This document shows positions 62,145 to 64,000 of a DNA stretch of 64,000 bases, piece after piece. Where the stretch lies: the NCBI RefSeq assembly GCF_000720475.1, contig NZ_JOAP01000005.1, positions 248,001-312,000 on the forward strand. Reading direction: 5' to 3'. Numbering within the stretch: position 1 is the first letter of the stretch; each line of letters starts with the position of its first letter. This stretch comes from Streptomyces aureocirculatus (GTDB lineage: Bacteria > Actinomycetota > Actinomycetes > Streptomycetales > Streptomycetaceae). Both the position numbers and the translations under genes were made by a program. A model generated the notes under the pieces. That model did no database searches. It was not told the DNA's origin and was given only the letters and a program-made list of their open reading frames with translations.

Positions 62145-62182
62145 ACGAAGCCCCCGGCCGTGGAGACGGCCGGGGGCTTCGT
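62145..62182. terminator. 17-bp bidirectional hairpin
   Basis: ACGAAGCCCCCGGCCGT pairs exactly with 62166-62182 around loop GGAG, between the zinc-ribbon gene and the minus-strand tRNA cluster. Confidence 0.8.
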
Positions 62183-62190
62183 GGAGCTGG

Positions 62191-62262
62191 TGCGCGATAC
62201 TGGGATTGAACCAGTGACCTCTTCCGTGTCAGGGAAGCGCTCTCCCGCTGAGCTAATCGCGC
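62191..62262 (-). tRNA. tRNA-Val(GAC), copy 1
   Basis: Acceptor GCGCGAT/ATCGCGC, D-arm AGCTCAGCGGGAGAGC, anticodon stem CTTCC/GGAAG with loop CTGACAC (anticodon GAC), T-loop GGTTCAATCC. CCA is encoded just after the discriminator (62188-62190). Confidence 0.96.
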
Positions 62263-62303
62263 GGGTCAACCTGCGACGCGGGCCCCCGCTGGGGACCTGT
62301 GCG

Positions 62304-62375
62304 TGCGCGATACTGGGATTGAACCAGTGACCTCTTCCGTGTCAGGGAAGCGCTCTCCCGCTGAGCTAATCGCGC
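62304..62375 (-). tRNA. tRNA-Val(GAC), copy 2
   Basis: Identical to copy 1 through the mature region (acceptor GCGCGAT/ATCGCGC, anticodon GAC); CCA is not encoded. Confidence 0.96.
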
Positions 62376-62405
62376 GGGAAACCTCTGAACGATCAGAGGT
62401 TCCAG

Positions 62406-62477
62406 TGGACGATACTGGGATTGAACCAGTGACCTCTTCCGTGTCAGGGAAGCGCTCTCCCGCTGAGCTAATCGTCC
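62406..62477 (-). tRNA. tRNA-Val(GAC), copy 3 with different acceptor stem
   Basis: The body is identical to copies 1 and 2 (anticodon GAC) but the acceptor is GGACGAT/ATCGTCC, with compensated changes on both strands. Confidence 0.96.
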
Positions 62478-62481
62478 TTGG

Positions 62482-62552
62482 AGGTGGAGACGGGATTTGA
62501 ACCCGTGTAGACGGCTTTGCAGGCCGTTGCCTCGCCTCTCGGCCACTCCACC
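62482..62552 (-). tRNA. tRNA-Cys(GCA)
   Basis: Acceptor GGTGGAG/CTCCACC with discriminator U, loop CTGCAAA in the anticodon arm (anticodon GCA), T-loop GGTTCAAATCC. CCA is encoded (62479-62481). It lies 4 bp from the third tRNA-Val. Confidence 0.95.
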
Positions 62553-62594
62553 AGGAGTTACGGGGGTTCGGGAAGATCCCCCGCTGTTCCTGCG

Positions 62595-62667
62595 AGCGGA
62601 CGACCAGGTTCGAACTGGCGACCTCAACCTTGGCAAGGTTGCGCTCTACCAACTGAGCTACGTCCGC
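62595..62667 (-). tRNA. tRNA-Gly(GCC)
   Basis: Acceptor GCGGACG/CGTCCGC with discriminator U, anticodon loop TTGCCAA (anticodon GCC), T-loop GTTCGAACC. It is the first gene of the minus-strand tRNA cluster. Confidence 0.96.
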
Positions 62668-62810
62668 TTGTCTTTCCCGGCCCGCTTCCGCGTCCCGGCG
62701 ACGTGTTGAACTCTAGCGGATTCCTGGGCCAGTACAAAAACGCGTTTGCGCAGCGTGCTGGGTTGTCGCATCGCCGCAGGAGGCCCGGGGCGCCCTCGGG
62801 ACGCCGGTCA

Positions 62811-62816
62811 TAGACT
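62811..62816 (+). promoter_or_regulatory. -10 box TAGACT for a leaderless pabB
   Basis: TAGACT is 7 bases before the GTG at 62824, and there is no ribosome binding site, so transcription probably starts at the start codon. Confidence 0.5.
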
Positions 62817-62823
62817 CGCAGAC

Positions 62824-63876
62824 GTGCACGACCTGTCTCCCATGGCGCGCTTCGGCGGCCTCGTCGCGACCGATCTCCGGGACGTGACCAGCGACCCTTC
62901 CGCCCTGGAGTCCGCCGGCTTCTGGGCGGTGTCCGCGGACTTCGAGGGCCGGCTCGTGTGCGCCCGCTTCGGGCGGGTGCGCACGGAGCCCGTGCCAGCG
63001 CCGGTGCCGGGAGCCTGGCGCGGCCCCACCGCCGGTGACTGGACGTCATCGCTCGACTGCGCCGCGTACACGGAAGGTGTGCGTCGCATACGGGCCCACA
63101 TCGCCGCCGGCGACGTGTATCAGGCGAACCTCTGCCGGGTCCTTTCCGCGCCACTGGCCGAGGACAGGGCTCCCGCCGACGTGGACGCCCTCACCGCGCT
63201 CCTGGCCCGCGGCAACCCCGCCCCGTACGCGGGCACCATCAGGCTGCCCGGCCACGGCGTGGAGATAGCCACCGCCTCGCCCGAGCTGTTCCTGCGCCGC
63301 GCGGGCGACGTCGTCGAGTCCGGGCCCATCAAGGGCACAGGACGCACCGAGGCGGACCTCCTGGAGAAGGACTACGCCGAGAACGTCATGATCGTGGACC
63401 TCGTCCGCAACGACCTGGGCCGGGTCTGTGCCTCGGGCACGGTGACCGTGCCCGACCTGTGCGTGGTGGAGAAGCACCCCGGCCTCGTGCACCTCGTCTC
63501 CACCGTCCGCGGCGAGCTGCGCGCCGCCGTCGGCTGGCCGGAGCTCCTGACGGCCACCTTCCCGCCCGGCTCCGTCACCGGCGCCCCGAAGTCCAGTGCC
63601 CTGCGCGTCATCGACTCCCTGGAGACCGCGCCGCGCGGCCCGTACTGCGGCGGCATCGGCTGGGTCGACGCGGACCGGCGCACGGGAGAGCTGGCCGTCG
63701 GCATCCGCACGTTCTGGGTGGACCGGACCGACGGGAACGGCGGCGCCGTACTGCGGTTCGGCACGGGGGCGGGGATCACCTGGGGCTCGGACCCCGAGGG
63801 GGAGTGGCGCGAGACGGAGCTGAAGGCGGCCAGGCTGCTGGCGGTAGCCTCGGGCACGTACGCACCAGGTGGATGA
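62824..63876 (+). CDS. pabB: aminodeoxychorismate synthase component I
   Basis: A 350-residue chorismate-binding enzyme that, with a PabA glutaminase, makes 4-amino-4-deoxychorismate for folate. The conserved blocks are AGDVYQANLCRVLSAPL, SGPIKGTGRTEADLLEKDYA, ENVMIVDLVRNDLGRVC and TGAPKSSALRVIDSLE. It is shorter than anthranilate synthases, as usual for PabB. I chose the GTG at 62824; the ATG at 62842 is an alternative. It is followed 35 bp later by pabC. Confidence 0.9.
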   Translation: MHDLSPMARFGGLVATDLRDVTSDPSALESAGFWAVSADFEGRLVCARFGRVRTEPVPAPVPGAWRGPTAGDWTSSLDCAAYTEGVRRIRAHIAAGDVYQANLCRVLSAPLAEDRAPADVDALTALLARGNPAPYAGTIRLPGHGVEIATASPELFLRRAGDVVESGPIKGTGRTEADLLEKDYAENVMIVDLVRNDLGRVCASGTVTVPDLCVVEKHPGLVHLVSTVRGELRAAVGWPELLTATFPPGSVTGAPKSSALRVIDSLETAPRGPYCGGIGWVDADRRTGELAVGIRTFWVDRTDGNGGAVLRFGTGAGITWGSDPEGEWRETELKAARLLAVASGTYAPGG

Positions 63877-63911
63877 CCTGTGCACGGACCGACTTCGCAA
63901 GGTGGGGCTCA

Positions 63912-64000
63912 GTGAGGATATGGCTCAACGGCGGGCTGCGGGACCTCGATTCCGCGCACGTCTCCGTCTTCGACCACGGACTGACCGTCGGTGACGGCGT
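63912..64000 (+). CDS. pabC: aminodeoxychorismate lyase (3' end outside window)
   Basis: The first 29 codons of a class IV PLP aminotransferase-fold protein: VRIWLNGGLRDLDSAHVSVF followed by DHGLTVGDG, the standard start of PabC in Streptomyces. AAGGTGGGG precedes the GTG. It would complete 4-aminobenzoate synthesis after PabB. Confidence 0.8.
   Translation, partial: MRIWLNGGLRDLDSAHVSVFDHGLTVGDG

Overview
The window is high-GC actinobacterial DNA, almost certainly from a Streptomyces chromosome arm close to the core. Evidence: GTG/TTG starts, TANNNT -10 boxes, Streptomyces-type arginine genes with ArgR boxes, a monomeric isocitrate dehydrogenase, many leaderless starts, and a gene order that, from memory, resembles S. 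coelicolor around argCJBDR, argH, metNIQ, cobalamin genes and pabB. No rRNA, CRISPR array, transposase, integrase or antibiotic cluster was seen.

Layout. 1-13.1 kb holds assorted metabolic and regulatory genes: a TPR regulator (5' cut off), NUDIX hydrolase, 3-hydroxyacyl-CoA dehydrogenase, GH10-like Tat-exported hydrolase, a divergent MocR/DMT-transporter pair, aldo-keto reductase, secreted peptidase, and a divergent SDR/MerR pair. 13.2-15.6 kb is monomeric NADP-isocitrate dehydrogenase with a 31-bp terminator hairpin. 15.7-20.8 kb is argC-argJ-argB-argD-argR behind a promoter embedded in two ARG boxes. 20.8-33.0 kb is a minus-strand block between argR and argG: two paralogous proteins of about 1650-1700 residues joining a caspase-like protease to an Hsp90-type GHKL ATPase, a zinc-ribbon protein, a three-TM protein and a BASS-type transporter. 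33.1-35.9 kb is argG-argH with its own ARG box. 36-43.7 kb carries aldo-keto reductase, TetR/MFS efflux, acyltransferase, Tat-exported GDPD, a small sigma factor, GNAT and membrane proteins. 43.9-47.9 kb is a methionine ABC transporter operon (metN-metI-metQ-metQ2) preceded by a leaderless Cys-rich leader peptide. 48.9-57.2 kb is cobalamin/siroheme synthesis: cobL (CbiE-CbiT), a giant BluB-CobT fusion with a repeat-rich N-terminal extension of about 1190 residues, and a Met8-CobA fusion whose 3' end runs into a poly-C tract shared with a TrmH-type methyltransferase. 58-62.1 kb has a Ser/Thr kinase and small conserved genes; 62.2-62.7 kb is a five-tRNA cluster (Val x3, Cys, Gly); the window ends with pabB and the start of pabC.

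How genes work together. ArgC/J/B/D make ornithine and ArgG/H complete arginine, with ArgR encoded in the first operon and ARG boxes at both operons. BluB makes dimethylbenzimidazole and CobT activates it, while CobA and CobL act on the corrin ring. The most unusual content is the caspase/Hsp90 block. Caspase 2, the zinc ribbon and the three-TM protein are joined by four-base start/stop overlaps, which suggests a co-translated module. I infer a conflict, immunity or cell-death role from the domain logic; nothing in the sequence proves it.
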